DNA of 64,000 bases from Desmodus rotundus (Eukaryota; Chordata; Mammalia; Chiroptera; Phyllostomidae), in contig NC_071397.1 of assembly GCF_022682495.2 (NCBI RefSeq), positions 30,953,427 through 31,017,426 of the forward strand, in the 5' to 3' direction. The notes under the pieces were generated by a model, which was not told the origin of the DNA, did not search any database, and saw nothing but the letters and a program-made list of their open reading frames with translations. Of this stretch, positions 35,465-48,593 are shown piece by piece (position 1 is the stretch's first letter; each line of letters starts with the position of its first letter). Made by a program: the position numbers and the translations under genes.

Positions 35465-36032
35465 TGAGGGGGGTACCCCCCAAAACCGGAACTATCTTCT
35501 GAAGGGTAGGCCCCATGTAGGTACAGGCTTCCCCGCTAGATGAGTGTTCTAGGAACTCATCTGCATTAGTGTACCAGTGGGCATTGTTGGGAGAGGCTGT
35601 GTTTGGCCTCAGTTAATTTTTTTGGAAGACAGTGTGTTTGCCCATTTTATAATGGGTACTTTTTGAGTGCACCTTCCCACACCAAGCTGAGTCTTCAGCA
35701 GTTTTTGACCAAAAACGGCATGACCCCTGTGTCCCACTCTCCGTATTCACCTGATCTCACCCCAAGCAAACTTTTTTTATTTCCCCGGATGAAAAAAGTC
35801 CTCAAAGGGAAACGTTTTGCTGATGTGGAAGAGGTCAAAGAATAAAATGGCAGAATCACTAAAAGGCATTAAAATTGACGAATTCAAAAACTGTTTTGAG
35901 CACTGGAAAAAATGTCTTGATAGGTGTATCACAGCAAATGGAGAGTACTTTGAAGGTGACTGGAATTTAAATATGTAAAAATAAATGCACAGTTTTTTAT
36001 AATAAATTCTGGTTTTTGGGAGGTCCCCCTTA
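35465..36032 (+). mobile_element. Mariner-type element, internal-deletion derivative (copy A, 568 bp)
   Basis: Terminal inverted repeats: the left end starts tgaggggggtacccccc and the right end runs 'gtttttgggaggtccccctt' to 36032. TA flanks both sides (35463-35464 and 36033-36034), the mariner target. Inside is the C-terminal part of a mariner transposase on the + strand: SLQQFLTKNGMTPV then HSPYSPDLTPS and KVLKGKRFADVEEVKE, with the third catalytic Asp in SPDL. The N-terminal DNA-binding part and the middle are missing, and the conserved HDNAP Asp is replaced. The copy at 60169-60730 has the same layout, so this is a defined non-autonomous family, not a random deletion. Confidence 0.88.
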
Positions 36033-36052
36033 TATGGAGAATGTTTGTCCAT
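35603..36052 (+). pseudogene. Mariner transposase C-terminal remnant (copy A)
   Basis: An open frame at 35603-35845 ends in an early stop after the FADVEEVKE motif. Homology then continues in another frame through positions for FKNCFEHWKKCLDR-like residues to about 35975, so there is at least one frameshift or stop. The recognisable motif is HSPYSPDL, the region of the third catalytic Asp in DD34D transposases. It cannot encode an active transposase. The tail of the stated interval lies in the right terminal repeat. Confidence 0.8.
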
Positions 36053-39000
36053 CTTAATTTATATTCCTCTGAAGTCTAAAAACTGTGAGTACAGACTAGT
36101 ATTACATTTTGAATTTTCAAGTATCAAATTATTTTTCTATCCAGGCTTTATAATTTTTATACTGATTAAAGTTCAATAAGCTAATTTTTTCATCTTTTAT
36201 TATGCTTTAATCACTATGTTTCATATCATATTGTTTCTTATATTTGAGTTCCCCTATAAGTGATTTTTTAAAATAAAGTGCTTCAGAGAGGGGATTTTTT
36301 TTCAATGCTGTCAATAACTAAGGCATTTTAGGTGTTTCATTCATATATTTCATTCTACCTGACAATTTCCACACAAGTGGTTATTATCATTGCTGTTTCG
36401 GAGTCATGCGTTGAGGAAAGATGGGGCTCCACTGTCGCCGAACTCTCGTCATATTGCTGTGCAGCAAGAGAGCAGAGGCATTAATTTTTCTATTCATACC
36501 ATATGACAGCATATTATAGTTAACTAGACACGCTTAATTATTCTGTCCAGATTTTAGCATGTATTACTTTTGTCACATGTACTAGCTAACCTTGTTATAA
36601 AATACTGTTAAATCTTTTTACCTTAATATATTTAATAATTAGAATTTTTTATGTTTTCTTTTACAATCATATTTCACCTAAAATACTTAAAAATTGGAAA
36701 GTTTAACAATGTAATGAATGGATTATTTTTTACCGATTAAACACAAACATTTGAAATTTCAGTTTCATGTTAATTTAGATGCAGAGGAAGAATTGTGAAA
36801 TACTTAAGAAATTTGAAGATCAGACCAACTTCCTCTTTATATAATTGCAAATTCATGAATAGTATTTCAGTATATTTATGAGAGTTTAAAGTTTATAGTG
36901 ATCAGAAAGCATCTATACCTATAACATTGATAATATTTTAAAGCAAATTACAAATGACTGGTAAGTCAAAAGAGTTTCTTTCCCAGAAAACTACATTCTC
37001 CTTGGAGGAGGTGCTTCTATAGAAATTTTTCTGTGATGGTTAGAGAAGATTTATTGAAGACCCTTAAGCTTTTTTTTTAAGTCACAGGATTCTTTAATAA
37101 TGTTATTAAGGAGTAGATAACAGACAAATCCCTTGCTCGTGGATTCATCAATATTCAACCATATCAATAGATTAGGAGTTTATATAGCAAAGCATGTGGC
37201 ATAAAAAAAAGAATTATTTTAATCTGTCTTTATTTTTAATAATATCTAATGCTTTCCATTAGACAACTGTAAGAAATCACAGACTTTTAAACTTGTATTT
37301 ACTTTTCTCACCTGCATGTTCCAATCGAAGTTCTTCTTGTGTGTAGTTTGAAGACAAAAATGACTTTAGCTAGGCTACCACTCCCTTCTCAGGATTTAGT
37401 TTTGTGTTTTGTAAAGTAAAGATTTAGTGCAGCTGTGTGTCCTAAACTAAGTAATCCTATTTAGAGAGACGGGCATTGTCCCAGCAAAGTCAACTGGCCA
37501 GAACATCCAGAAGCGTTTCAGACGAGTCAGGTCGGAAGCTCTCCTGGAAATAATCTCTTCGGTGTCACGTCACCACCCTCCCTAAGAATTACCTGGTGCT
37601 CAAAGTGAAGGTCACTTAGTTATGGGTGGATCGATGTCAAAAAGCTCTTCAAATAAAATTAATATCATTTGGCGAGAAAATTCAGCTAATATCATTTAAA
37701 TCTGTTTGTATACCAAGTAGAGATTGCTTTGAATTGCTTTAGCTTTAATTATAAGTGCAACTGATTATCACAGTTCATTCGACTTCTTCAAAGCTCAAAG
37801 ACTGAGCAAGTGCCCCGGAAGTACCCACACCATAGGCAGAAGGCAGAAAACAGATATTTGTATATATTGTAAGACATATTGCATATAGCTTTCTATAAAT
37901 ATAACACATTTTTCAATAACTTTGTCTCAACTTCTTATTACTCCCAATTAACATTTTTATTTATAATATTCATTCTGGCTCCTTATATGTTATAAAGTAA
38001 TCAACAAATTTCTGAACTGCTTTTCTCAAGATCTCATTGACCCACCCTTTAGTCATTATTAGTTTGTATTTACTGTTTCTGAAGTCAGCATTTTCAAAGC
38101 AAGCATGTGTCATTGCTTAATTCACATAACTGATGTTAGGGATTGATAGTTATCTGTCTAATTTATTGAATTTAAACAAAGCTAAACTTCTAATATTTGG
38201 TGGTAAAAGTATAACTTGAACATTTAGTCTGTACTTGAACACACAATAAAAGCTACATATTTATTTAAGTTTTAAAACGGGTGTCAGTGTCCTTTATCAA
38301 GGATGATAGGCCATGTTTAATCATTGCAATGAAAAAATTTGTCAAGTATTTTTATAAACTTCATGCAAGAGATGGAATCAACAGTCAAGTTGGTCGGATA
38401 CATCAACTTTCCATTATCCTTGAAATCATTAGGGCCTTTTTGTGGACGGCCCAGTGCATTAATCACAACAGAATTTTTTCGTGTGTATGTGTATATATAC
38501 AATTTAGAAATAAATCTTAGCACTTGAAGAGGTTGAATCGTCGAGGAAACTGGCAAAGATAAACTGTCAAAACGTCAGCGTAGGGATCGTACAACACAAG
38601 CACATGTTCTAGGGCTGACCTGCTGTGCCCTTCGCTCTTTTCCTCCTCTGTTTGTAGCAATGTAAACGTTTCAGGCAGGGTCTGGAAACTTAGCCACTTC
38701 TGATGGATTCTGACTTAAAACAACAATTTCATTGAAGGCTATAGTTATTCCTATCCAAATAGTCTCACCTGCCGCTGAGAGACTAACCAAGGCTTAAATG
38801 GAATGTTTCTTCACAAAAATTACAGAGCCAACATTTTTATATCACATTTTTTAAACTTACTAATTTTATATATGTGGTCAGACACAACCATCAGAAATAG
38901 AAAACTAATCTTTTCTCTTAGTTCAATTTTAAGACTGGCACATGTTTAAGGAAAGCTACCAATAGAAATTAATTACTTAATAAGAACACCTCATAGAAGC

Positions 39001-39056
39001 AGATTCTTCTCAAGTAAAACAGTTTTTAGGTGACTCCCAGCATAGGAGGTTAAGTG

Positions 39057-39130
39057 GGTGTGTGCACACATGTAAGCATGTGCATACGTGTGTGATGTGT
39101 GCATATTTGTTTACATATGTACATGCACCA
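39057..39130. repeat. TG/CA-rich alternating tract
   Basis: A run of alternating purine-pyrimidine sequence (gtgtgtgcacacatgtaag, cgtgtgtgatgtgtgcata) without a single perfect unit. It could form Z-DNA under strain. It lies about 340 bases upstream of the exon at 39466. Confidence 0.7.
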
Positions 39131-39465
39131 ACCAGTCGATTACATGTAAAACATTTCCACAATTAAATTTTATTTCACGTGGTCATTTATGAATGGAATT
39201 GAAAATATTTCATATCAGATGAAGAAATAGGGTATTTTGTTACTAATATTTTTGTTCCCCATTCTGTGTGAGTTGAGTCATGTTCTTTTTTACATTAACA
39301 TTGGCTAGCATTGCATATTCTGCATTTTGTTTAATGTACTAATCATGTGTTATTTCTAAACTCCATTTAATTAAAGTCATGTCAAAAGCGTTAAAATCTT
39401 AAACCATTCACTTTCTAAAAGGTGCTTCGAATGTGTTAATAGGCTTCCATTGTGTGTTTTTGCAG

Positions 39466-39578
39466 CAAGCTTAGTAGTGGAGGAGCGAACAAGACAGATG
39501 AAAATGAAAGTGCATCGATTTAAGCAGACAACAGGGTCTGGTTCTAGTCAAGAACTTGATCGCGAGCAATACTCCAAG
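39466..39578 (+). CDS. RIMS1: RIMS1 linker exon, 113 nt, phase 1 to 0
   Basis: It encodes SLVVEERTRQMKMKVHRF, then KQTTGSGSSQELDREQYSK, identical to my memory of RIM1. It is the best discriminator from RIM2 (EERNRQMKLNKY, as recalled). The acceptor is gtgtgtttttgcag|C and the donor CCAAG|gtaaaa. The G left over from the exon at 25743 plus CA makes Ala. It ends on a full codon. The charged stretch EERTRQMKMKVHRFKQ may form a short helix (inference). Skipping it together with the previous 113-nt exon would remove 226 nt and break the frame, so both are expected to be constitutive. Confidence 0.96.
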
Positions 39579-39797
39579 GTAAAACTAGTTACTACCCAAC
39601 CAATAGCCTCTTTTTTATAAATGTCAGTGTGTGTCCCAGGTAGGACTAGCAAACAGCGAGATACATAAGGGAAGTTACGCAAATGCTAGTCTCGCAACAT
39701 TACCTCTCTCCTCTGGCTATTTTCACAAGATACAACTTTACTAACTTAGATGTAATGGCTTTTTCTAAAAAGGAGTTATAAATACTTAATATTAAAG

Positions 39798-40011
39798 TCG
39801 CAGACAACAGTATGGTGATTGCCAGAGGGAAAGGGAGGGCGGAGGCAGGTGGGAGAGGGTAAAGGGCGGATGAATGGTGACTGGAGGCGTTACTTGGAGT
39901 GGTGAAATGCGGTACAACGTACAGATGGTGTGCTATAGAACTGTACGCCTTACACCTATAATTGTATTAGTCATTGTCACCCAATAAATTCAATAAAAAT
40001 GTAAAAAAAAC
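39798..40011 (+). mobile_element. 5'-truncated L1, 3' UTR only
   Basis: It reads 'cagacaacagtatggtgatt', a G-rich stretch, 'agaactgtacgccttacacc' and 'gtcacccaataaattcaata', then a poly-A run. This is the standard 3' UTR of Laurasiatherian L1. Target duplications are not obvious. Confidence 0.8.
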
Positions 40012-40611
40012 AAAGCCACTTAATGATCAATTATCCATAATCAAATTCACATAAATAAGCAAGATAGATAAAGCCATTTGATTGCTTGAATACCATTTAA
40101 TATTACATTTAAATATTAAGTTACAGATTTTTAGTATTAAGTGCCATTTTTGGTTGAAATTTACTATTGAGATTTGTTACTGAATGACTAAAACCATGTG
40201 ATATGAGAGTTCTTATTGCTCTGTCTTTTGTAAGAGAAGATGCTGATTTCAAACTCTTAGAAACTGAAATCCACACAATTCCATGTGCCAATAAACATTT
40301 AACTTATACTTCAATATTATTTTGTAAGACTACACTAAGCAATTTATAATCTGCTAACCATCATCTAATAATTTTAATTTAATTTATGCATAGAACTTTA
40401 TACTTCATGAAATTATATGTATATATTATCTGGCTTATTAAAAATTTTTTTAGAATACTACAAAAATGGCATCAGTCATTACAGGAAAACCTGTGTTATA
40501 ATTTGATATCAAGAAGCCCTTTTGGAAGTAATGACCTTTTAGAAATTCAAAATTATACTAAATCAATGTTGTTAGCTTGAAATACGAACCTAGAAAAATC
40601 TATTTGTATTT

Positions 40612-40770
40612 ATTAAAATATAGATAGCATACAATATTATAATACTTTCAGGCATGCAACATAGTTATTTAACATTTAAATATCTCACAAAGTGATCACC
40701 ACAGTGCCTAGAAACCACCTGACATTGTACAAAGTTATTAGGATATATTTGACTATGTTCCCCCAAATAT
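40612..40770 (-). repeat. L1 3' UTR fragment
   Basis: The + strand reads 'gatagcatacaatattataa', 'aatatctcacaaagtgatca' and 'gtacaaagttattaggatat'. It aligns in the same orientation with the minus-strand L1-type 3' UTR at 50879-51150. It abuts a plus-strand L1 fragment. Confidence 0.65.
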
Positions 40771-40774
40771 GTAT

Positions 40775-41105
40775 GTACCCTTCTTATCATCACAGCACTA
40801 TTTACAATGGCCCATATATGGAAGCACCCCAGGTGTCCCCTGATAGATGGACATACAGATAAACCATGTAGGACCGATGTGTGATGAAATATTTCTCAAC
40901 CATATAGAAGAATGGAATCTTGCCATTTGTGACAACATGGATGGACTTAGAGGGTATTGTGATAACTGAAATAACTCAGACATAGAAGGACAAATACCAT
41001 ATGATTTCACTTATATATGAAAACAAAATAGATAATCAAGCAAAACAGAAACTAGTTTACAGATATATAGCATAAACCGTGGTTACCAGGGAGAAAAGGG
41101 GTGGG
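40775..41105 (+). repeat. L1 ORF2 end and 3' UTR fragment
   Basis: It reads 'tcacagcactatttacaatg', 'gaatcttgccatttgtgaca', 'acatggatggacttagaggg' and 'taccatatgatttcacttat', the end of L1 ORF2 at the nucleotide level, followed by 3' UTR ending near 'ggttaccagggagaaaaggg'. The reading frame is broken. It faces the fragment at 40612-40770. Confidence 0.8.
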
Positions 41106-44100
41106 AGGAAGGATGAAAAAACCTACTTATATTTAAATTATGGAGATTGGCCATTATAGAGCCAGATGTTCAGAAAATTACACAAAAAATAGAGGTGGTT
41201 GCCAAATATGATTTATCACTGGGCTGCCATCGTCGGGTGTGTTAGAGGCAGTTTGTCGCTTTATATTTTAGGTTAGCTGCCACGGGATTTCCAACGGAGA
41301 CAATGCTTATGGTCGCTGTGATCACTGACTCAGTTCCCTAGGACTCTGAAACAACATTTTACAAAGTGAAAGTAGTAAAGCAGAAAAAAAATTTAGTAAA
41401 GTTTCTTAATGTTTTATAGAGTTGCTGATTCCAGCTCCACATATATTCTTTGTGGGTTTTTTCTATGTGGTATCACCACTTAATCAGCTTGTCTGTCTTC
41501 TTTATGGATATCGTTATCATTTTTTGTTTTCTTTTACTACATATGAACTAAGAATTAGAAGGCAGAGTAATTTACAATTTCTTCACAATTGAATGCAGTT
41601 ATTCGGAAATGTTCTTTAAACTGGGAAATCTTCATTAACCCGGAAATGCTTTATCAACTTCTTAGAATTATGTCAAAGGATGAGGTCAAATACAACAGCC
41701 AGGGAACTACATATAGGAAGCAAGGAAGGGATAAAGAAAGAATCAGGGTAAAGTGCCAAAAGCCTTTCTGCTTTATTGTGACCTAGGACTCAAATCATTA
41801 ATCAGTTCATCAAAAAAACCTACAAAATGACGTGCCCTAGAAGCTAAATGATCACTAATCCTTATATTCATAATAAATCAAAAGGAGGCTTGTCTGGCCT
41901 GGGAGATGGCAAGTTCTCTGGCTTATAGTAATTTAGAACTTAAAATTACTTCAGGATAATTTTCTGTTCTAGCTCTTTTGTGTACCAAATGTGTGAAACT
42001 GAGGATCAGAAGAAAGTCGGCCTTAACCAAAATTAGTAAAGCCTTTCCGTAGGGTGATAAGCCTAGCACTCTTGGTAGGAACTTAGGTGCCACTTTGTTC
42101 TGCTTTTCCATCATTGCAATGTATACTGTACTCCAGTGTGCTTCATTCAGAGGCTCTCTACGGCTTTTAGTTTGTATACAATTTAATTATCATATTCTCA
42201 CTTTTCTCCCTTTTTTACACAGGCATCTTTTTTTTTCCTCTTATCTGAATTGTTTTTAAATGTTACTTTTAAATATGTCACTGATGTTCTTACTGACTGC
42301 ATAAATTCATGCTATTACATAAATAAAATGAGTAAATTTTATCAATATATATGAGATCAAAGACATATCTTTAAACTTATAGGAATATAGGATAGTAAAA
42401 ATATATAAGATAAAATAACAAGTGATTAGCTTTTTATTTTATATATCAAATAAAGGATAAATACTCTTCACAATTCTAATATATTATGGCCTAATGCTTA
42501 CAATAAAATTTCTAGTTTCCAATTATTACCTCAAGTCTCTCATATACTTGAGAAATTATATTTTTCATTTTTATCCCCTAATCTCTGCCATTTTATAATT
42601 TACAAAAATATATATTTATTCACATAAACAAGAACTAACATTGTAAATTTAATATACATTTAATTTTAAACCTTATTCCTTTATTCTTTTTTAGCATCTT
42701 AAACTATTTGACATTTTGGATAAAGCAGTACACCGTAGTTGAAATTCTGCCAACGTAGAAATTATGTCATTGTTTTCAAAATATTTATAACTAAACACCA
42801 ATAGATCTAAATTTTCTTCAGGGCAAAGAATTACCAGACAGATGTTGCTAAGATGTTTCAAACGTGGCACAACCTTTAAAAGACTGACTGACCCTAACAT
42901 TCGTCCTGAGTAAGGAATTAGCACTGACTCCACCTTTGAAAAAACCACAAAACTACTCTGGTATCTGAAACAGGTTTTTCTCACTGATGTTACACAGAGG
43001 TGCATGCCTTAATGATGGGGTGAAATTCATAATTAGAGGGTGAGTTGCATTTAGGAACTCACATTTTGAAAAGTGTTTATGTTTCTGTAAACCAGGAACA
43101 GCAACCAAGACTGATGTAATGCACATTGAAGGTAGCTGCTGAATGTTTATTATGTATAAAAATAGCAGCACTACAATTATAACCTCCCCCACACCAAGGA
43201 CTTACTTCCCTGCTTAGTGATCGGTATACATTCCTCCTGAGGATATTATGTTTCTCAAAATATAATTAATGTATTTCCATTCAAGTATTTAATTTTAAAT
43301 AGGAAATTTAACAAATTGTGCCTAATAAAATGCCAGTTATTTAAACTTCTAATAGATTTTTACTGCTAAATGTAGCAGTATGAAGTGAATATAAAAGTAT
43401 ATCATTTCTTCAAATAATCAAAGTAAACTGTAAAGTCATGTCAGAATAATAGATCATTCTTTACCCCGAAATAGAAAAATTTAGTATAACCTACAGTCTT
43501 TTAAAAATCTCTCATTTTATCTCTTTGCTGGAATATCAAAAGTTATATACAAAAGGTAAAGGAAGAGGTGGCTTATAGAAAGGAAAAGTGCTTTAGCTGG
43601 ATAAATAGTTCCATGTGTGCTCCTTTATCCCATGCTATAGCCTCTGCCACTGCCACTGGCATTTGTCAGGTAAGGGGAACATGTGTTTGGGGTGTCACTG
43701 CAATGCCAGAAAATCCGCTGCCATGGGGTAAATTTGTATGGTATTCGAACCCAGTTCTCATACTCTGCCATGGACAAGCTGTTATTTCAGTATGATTGGA
43801 ACACAATAATGATTGCATGGCATACTGCTTAGCAACAATATAGCTTCCAAAACAGATAATACGAGTTATATTTATACTCCAGGAACAGTCGGGTTCTACT
43901 GTGTAAGCATATTAAGGCTTTACCACATCTACTCTGTAAATTAAAGAAAAACACACTTCTGACTGAAGTAAATCATGTCAGTCAGAATCATGCTATTAGA
44001 TATGACAGAATTTGGTGATAAACATTATCCCATTACTTCAAATACATTATCTTAAGTCATGTTACTGTCAGATCACGCCCGAAGTTACAGAAATAGCTCA

Positions 44101-45642
44101 GCTCTGGACAACACATACATGGATTTCCTTTTGGAGTATGCATGTGGCTATCAAAAAATCACACAGTTACAAGAAAATCTTAGGAAAGATAATTTTATAG
44201 GTACTTTATAACTTTGAAATTGTTTTCATGCCACTACATATACATGAGAGATGAAGAATTGAAACAGACATTTAAATACCTTAGGCCTGAACTACTCCCA
44301 ACTGATGTTAAGTCACGTTAAATAAACATGACTCCCTTCTCTAGAATTTTCTTCAAATACTGTGTTATACTTCTTTTTGTATATATAGATCCAGGTTTTA
44401 ACATCAGTTTATTTCATGTTCTTTAGAAGGACAAATTGTTTATACACATTTTTAGAAGTAGAGTATTTGGGTTACTTTAGATTTATTAAAAATCTAACTC
44501 ATCTAATACAGAGCATCAAAGGATGGGTGAATTTTTCTACAGGCTTAACAGACATTTCCTATTTTCACACCTTAACACATAAATCTAAAATTCAGTCGCT
44601 TCATAAGAAACTTAAATACTCAATGTTTAATCATGTGTTTATTTTACCTATGTGTTCTTTTCTCTTACCTAAGAAGTTATCTCACCTTCTAGGACCTAAG
44701 ATAAGAGAAGGACTTACACATTAGGTATTATAAAATTATATATAATTACCTAAACTTAGTTTTATAAATAAAACATATATTATAATAATATATAAAGCTT
44801 TCACTGTGTGATCAGTTACAATAAGACGGTAACATAGAAAGGAGGGCAGATTTACTGCTTTGACAGCTTTGCATGCTTTAATCTTTCTCCTAATGATTCT
44901 AAAATCTTAGGTAATGAATATCAAAGACAAATTTGAATACATTTAAATATAAGCTATAGTGTATATTGAAATTATAATAGGAATCCCATTTTTTAACACT
45001 GAGTTGATAGTTTAAACATGAAAATGTCTAATTAAACCATAATAGATAGTTTCAAGCCAAAGTCCACTCTTCGCTGCCATTGCTTTACTCTGTGCCACAG
45101 CCCCTCAGTTTTAATATTAACCATCTTTTGTAAAGAGAGATATTTTTGAAGAGATTTGACACAGGGCAATGTTACAGAATAGGGAGATGTGTAGGTAAAT
45201 TGAATAGTTTTAGAAAGAATCAAGAAGCATAGACAGATGGAAGCAGTCCATACCATGGATGGAGTAGAAGGTGAATAAAATAAGCAATAATGAAAACAAA
45301 AGCAAGAAAAGAGAAACTGATGTACTAGAAAAAATAATACAGTTTTGAAGTTTTAAGTACATGCAAATAATTCAATGAATTCTCCACTCAGGCATTTAAT
45401 TTTTGTGTTTAATTTATAATTCAGTCTCCAAAAACCATTCCTTACCATTCGAAAGATGTAAGAGTTTTACACTGGAAATCCTATGTTATGTTAGCATTTG
45501 GATTGTTTTAGAGTCCACACCTCCTTTTGTGAAGGTGCATTTGTATTTGGTGTTGGCTAAGTGGTCATTATCCTCACCATGTATGTCTCATTTGTCCACA
45601 GTCTGATGACGGAGCTCATGCTTTCTTGTTTTTAATCTTTAG

Positions 45643-45809
45643 TATAACATACATAAAGATCAGTACAGAAGCTGTGATAACGTCTCTGCCAAATCATCAG
45701 ATAGTGATGTCAGTGATGTGTCCGCCATTTCCAGAACCAGCAGTGCCTCGCGCCTCAGCAGCACAAGCTTTATGTCAGAGCAATCTGAGCGCCCCAGGGG
45801 TAGAATCAG
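45643..45809 (+). CDS. RIMS1: RIMS1 linker exon, serine-rich, 167 nt, phase 0 to 2
   Basis: It encodes YNIHKDQYRSCDNVSAKSSD, then SDVSDVSAISRTSSASRLSS and TSFMSEQSERPRGRI. This matches RIM1 and agrees with the RIM family pattern KSSDSDVSDVSAISRTSSASR. The acceptor is tgtttttaatctttag|T and the donor ATCAG|gtgagt, a near-consensus site. About one residue in three is Ser, with acidic spacing (SDSDVSDVS) typical of casein-kinase-type substrates and a basic RTSSAS site (inference). It ends with AG, which with the T of the next exon makes Ser. Not frame-neutral alone. Confidence 0.97.
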
Positions 45810-46129
45810 GTGAGTTGGCGATACTGTTCCTGTAAACTCGGTCTTTGTCCACGACACGCAGGTGAAGCCACCTTGCCGAATATCCTTGCAAAAACACCGT
45901 CTAGGTCGAGTAACAGAAAACAGAAACACTAGCATTTAATTAAAATAACTGGGACTGCAGGGAGTTGAACATTTACTAACTGTTGTGAAGTATCCCCAGT
46001 AGACAGTGTGGCGTTGTCTACTGTAACATATAGCTGAAAACTGCAGTCATAGTCTTGGAGGTCGCTCAGTCACGTTGCAGGAATTTCCTTCTGATATGAT
46101 TAAATCCAGAGAGCATCCTTGAGTCCAGT

Positions 46130-46300
46130 GTCAGAAAGATTTTCCTGTAAAGAGATAGATGGTAAATATTTCAGGCTGTGCAGAACACGGTCACTTCTAC
46201 TCAGCAGTGTCTCGCAGTGTGAACATTATCTAAACAAGCGAGTATGGCTATGTTCCAATACAATTCTATTTACAAAATAAAGCAGGAAACCTGCTGCATT
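46130..46300 (+). repeat. hAT-type non-autonomous DNA transposon relic (MER-like)
   Basis: It reads 'ttttcctgtaaagagataga', 'tggtaaatatttcaggctgt', 'cgagtatggctatgttccaa' and 'attctatttacaaaataaag' in the order of a common mammalian MER element (ctgtaaagggccagatagtaaatattttaggctttg ... tggctgtgttccaataaaactttatttacaaaa). I am sure of the family pattern but not of the exact MER number. Confidence 0.65.
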
Positions 46301-48393
46301 TCCCCCTTGGGCTGTGCTTTGCAGTTGGCCGGCTTTCGGGGTAGGTATGAGTGGATGCGATAGGAAAGTTTATGCTACGTGAGCTCTGAGAAACCTACGT
46401 GTTGTTTAGATCACCAGTGGTGCCCTCGTGTTCTTACAAGGCACATACCTGCTGGAAGGAAAAGGCCACAGGACCCAGTGCCACCTCAATTCAGTAAAGC
46501 AGACTCAGTACGGACAGCCCACGTTGTATATTTGTTCCTGACTAGGTTATAGAAATAGACGATTCATTGATTGAATTTGGGGCTTCATGAAAAGGCCCAG
46601 AAATATAAATGTTCAGAATAAGAGCATTCCTAATACTCTGGAAGTCTAATGTTATCACACATTTTCATGATGTGCAATAAAATGTATTCTAAAGCATCCC
46701 TTCTTCCTGGGTTTCCCTGCACCTAGCTTGTCTGTCGAAGAAAATTGACAGTAATTATCTTATTGTTAATCAACAATGTCATACTCTAATAACCCACATG
46801 AGCAATTTCAACTGATAAAAATATTAATAGAATATATTTATCTTTATTTCTAATATTCTAAGCATCTGGTCCTAATAGAATATTAAGTTCTCTAGATTTT
46901 AAGAAAATTGGAAGAGCTGAAGAATGTAGCCTTATTGTGTTGCTTAGGATCAAGGGTGAAAATTATTCTAATAGATTCCTTTTTCTTGAAATACTTATAA
47001 GTTAGTATATTTCAAAACCTATTTAATTTAATAAGAATATCAATAAATGGGGCTTAAACAGGACTTCTTCACTTTTAATTACTATAAAAATCTTACTAAA
47101 ATAACTGTAAAACAATACTTCTTGAAGTAATTTTTCTTTTCGTTCACAATAGAGCCACATACCTTAAATTAACTCCTGTGCTATAAAGTATTACTAGTGT
47201 ATTGAAGTGATATTACTAACCAATTACAAGAATAATTTGCAGGTCCATTGTCTTTCTCTTAAAATTTCAAGAGAAGAGGATTCTTCAAATTTCTACTTTT
47301 GGGGAAAATTTGGCGATGTGATTTTTGAGGAAAAACGGTGACTTTATAGGGACGGGATCAGAAGAAACAGAGTGTTAGTGCTAGGAGCCCACGTCGCCTC
47401 TGGGGAGGATGCCCCTTCACAAACCAGCACTAGTTACAGCTGTCCCATGACAGCAAGCAAAAGATAGCGGGTTCTTTGCCCCTCGATGCATATGACTGTT
47501 CTTATTTAGGGAAGGTGGTGGAGAGAGGGGTATACCTAAAAATGGTACAAATAAGTTTCTTAATTAAAAATTCATTTTACTGGGGCATTCGAATGTTTCT
47601 AGCTTCCCCCCTTCTCCGTAGTTTAGAATGCATATGAACTAAAAATCACTCTTACTCCATACACATGGATTATATAAGTTAGGCACTAAAGCCAATGGCT
47701 AAAGATATTGTTGTTACATTAATAACTTTCTTGTTATTTTAGGTCAGTGATTTTCCACATTTGGCACATTTCGTTGCTTAGACTACTCAGGAGGAACAGA
47801 GAGGAAGTAATGAGATGTGGCAAGAGGCAGATCTTTTCCCTGATGCAGAACTGAGTTCTCTTTTCACATACACTCTTCTCCTTAAATAGCCTTACAGGCT
47901 TACATGTGTACACACATAGAGTGATTTTCCACCCATCATCAACCCTCTGGTTAAAACCCTGAGAGGAGGGTTTGGCATGAAAAGAAAAGGAAAAAAACAG
48001 AACAAAGTGACATCACCGTCAAACTGCTGTGACTCACTGAGGAGGAGCAGGACCACAGGCTGTTCAGCCTTCAATATTTCCTGTTCTTACAGCTAACACT
48101 GTGACGACTGATGGTCCTCAATATATTACTGCTTCTCCACACTTTCTTTTTGTCTTTCCAGTAACTCCAGTCTGCATTGGTTTTAAAATTCTTTTTATTC
48201 AAGGTTGTGGTTAAAAGATGAACAAGTCTGATCAATTATGATAGAATATATTTATATGTCATAGTAAGTAGCAGGAAACTTTTGAGTTCCTGTAATATGT
48301 AAGGACTTCATTATTTTCCAAGACTACATTAATGTATAATATATAGGCCACATAGCTAATGAGATTATAATATATTTAAGAGTTTAAGACATA

Positions 48394-48593
48394 GCCCTGG
48401 CTGATGTGGCTGAGTGGATTGAGCACTGGCCTGAAAACCAGAGAGTTTCCGGTTTGATTCCCAGTCCGGGCACATACCCGGGTTGCAGGCCAGGTCCCCA
48501 GTGGGAGATGCATGAGAGGCAACCACACATTGATGTTTCTCTCCCTCTCCCTTCCCTTCTCTCTAAAAATAAGTAAATAAAATCTTAAAAAAC
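48394..48593 (+). mobile_element. Ves SINE (tRNA-derived bat SINE)
   Basis: It starts gccctggctgatgtggctga and contains 'ggtttgattcccagtccggg' (B box), 'gcaaccacacattgatgttt', 'ctctccctctcccttccctt' and an AAAT-rich tail ending 'aaataaaatcttaaaaaa'. Nearly full length at 200 bases. No clear target duplication was found. Confidence 0.93.

Larger units (their letters stand above)
25744..39465 (+). other. RIMS1: RIMS1 intron (13,722 nt)
   Basis: The largely unique-looking AT-rich part is 25750-30400. Features seen: a MIR (about 30420-30550), a GC-rich patch (31200-31400), a 16-bp perfect palindrome (31672-31687), a MIR (about 31918-32150), an AT-rich inverted repeat (33629-33658), a mariner deletion derivative (35465-36032) and a TG/CA-rich tract (39057-39130). 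CpG-containing patches without any gene lie at about 29990-30200, 34440-34690 and 37450-37640. I see nothing recognisable in 25750-29900, 32200-33600, 36050-37440 or 37650-39050. Confidence 0.7.
39579..45642 (+). other. RIMS1: RIMS1 intron (6,064 nt)
   Basis: Contents seen: an L1 3' end (about 39798-40011), and two L1 pieces in opposite orientation (about 40612-40770 minus, 40775-41105 plus). The rest (40020-40600 and 41220-45600) is AT-rich sequence in which I recognise no repeat, RNA gene or exon. Confidence 0.75.

Noticed and set aside
43560..43680. Possible exon ending in 'tgtcagg|taagggg'
   Set aside because: The donor-like site is good, but the frame gives no recognisable RIM sequence and the acceptor side is poor. 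RIMS1 already reads continuously from 39578 to 45643.
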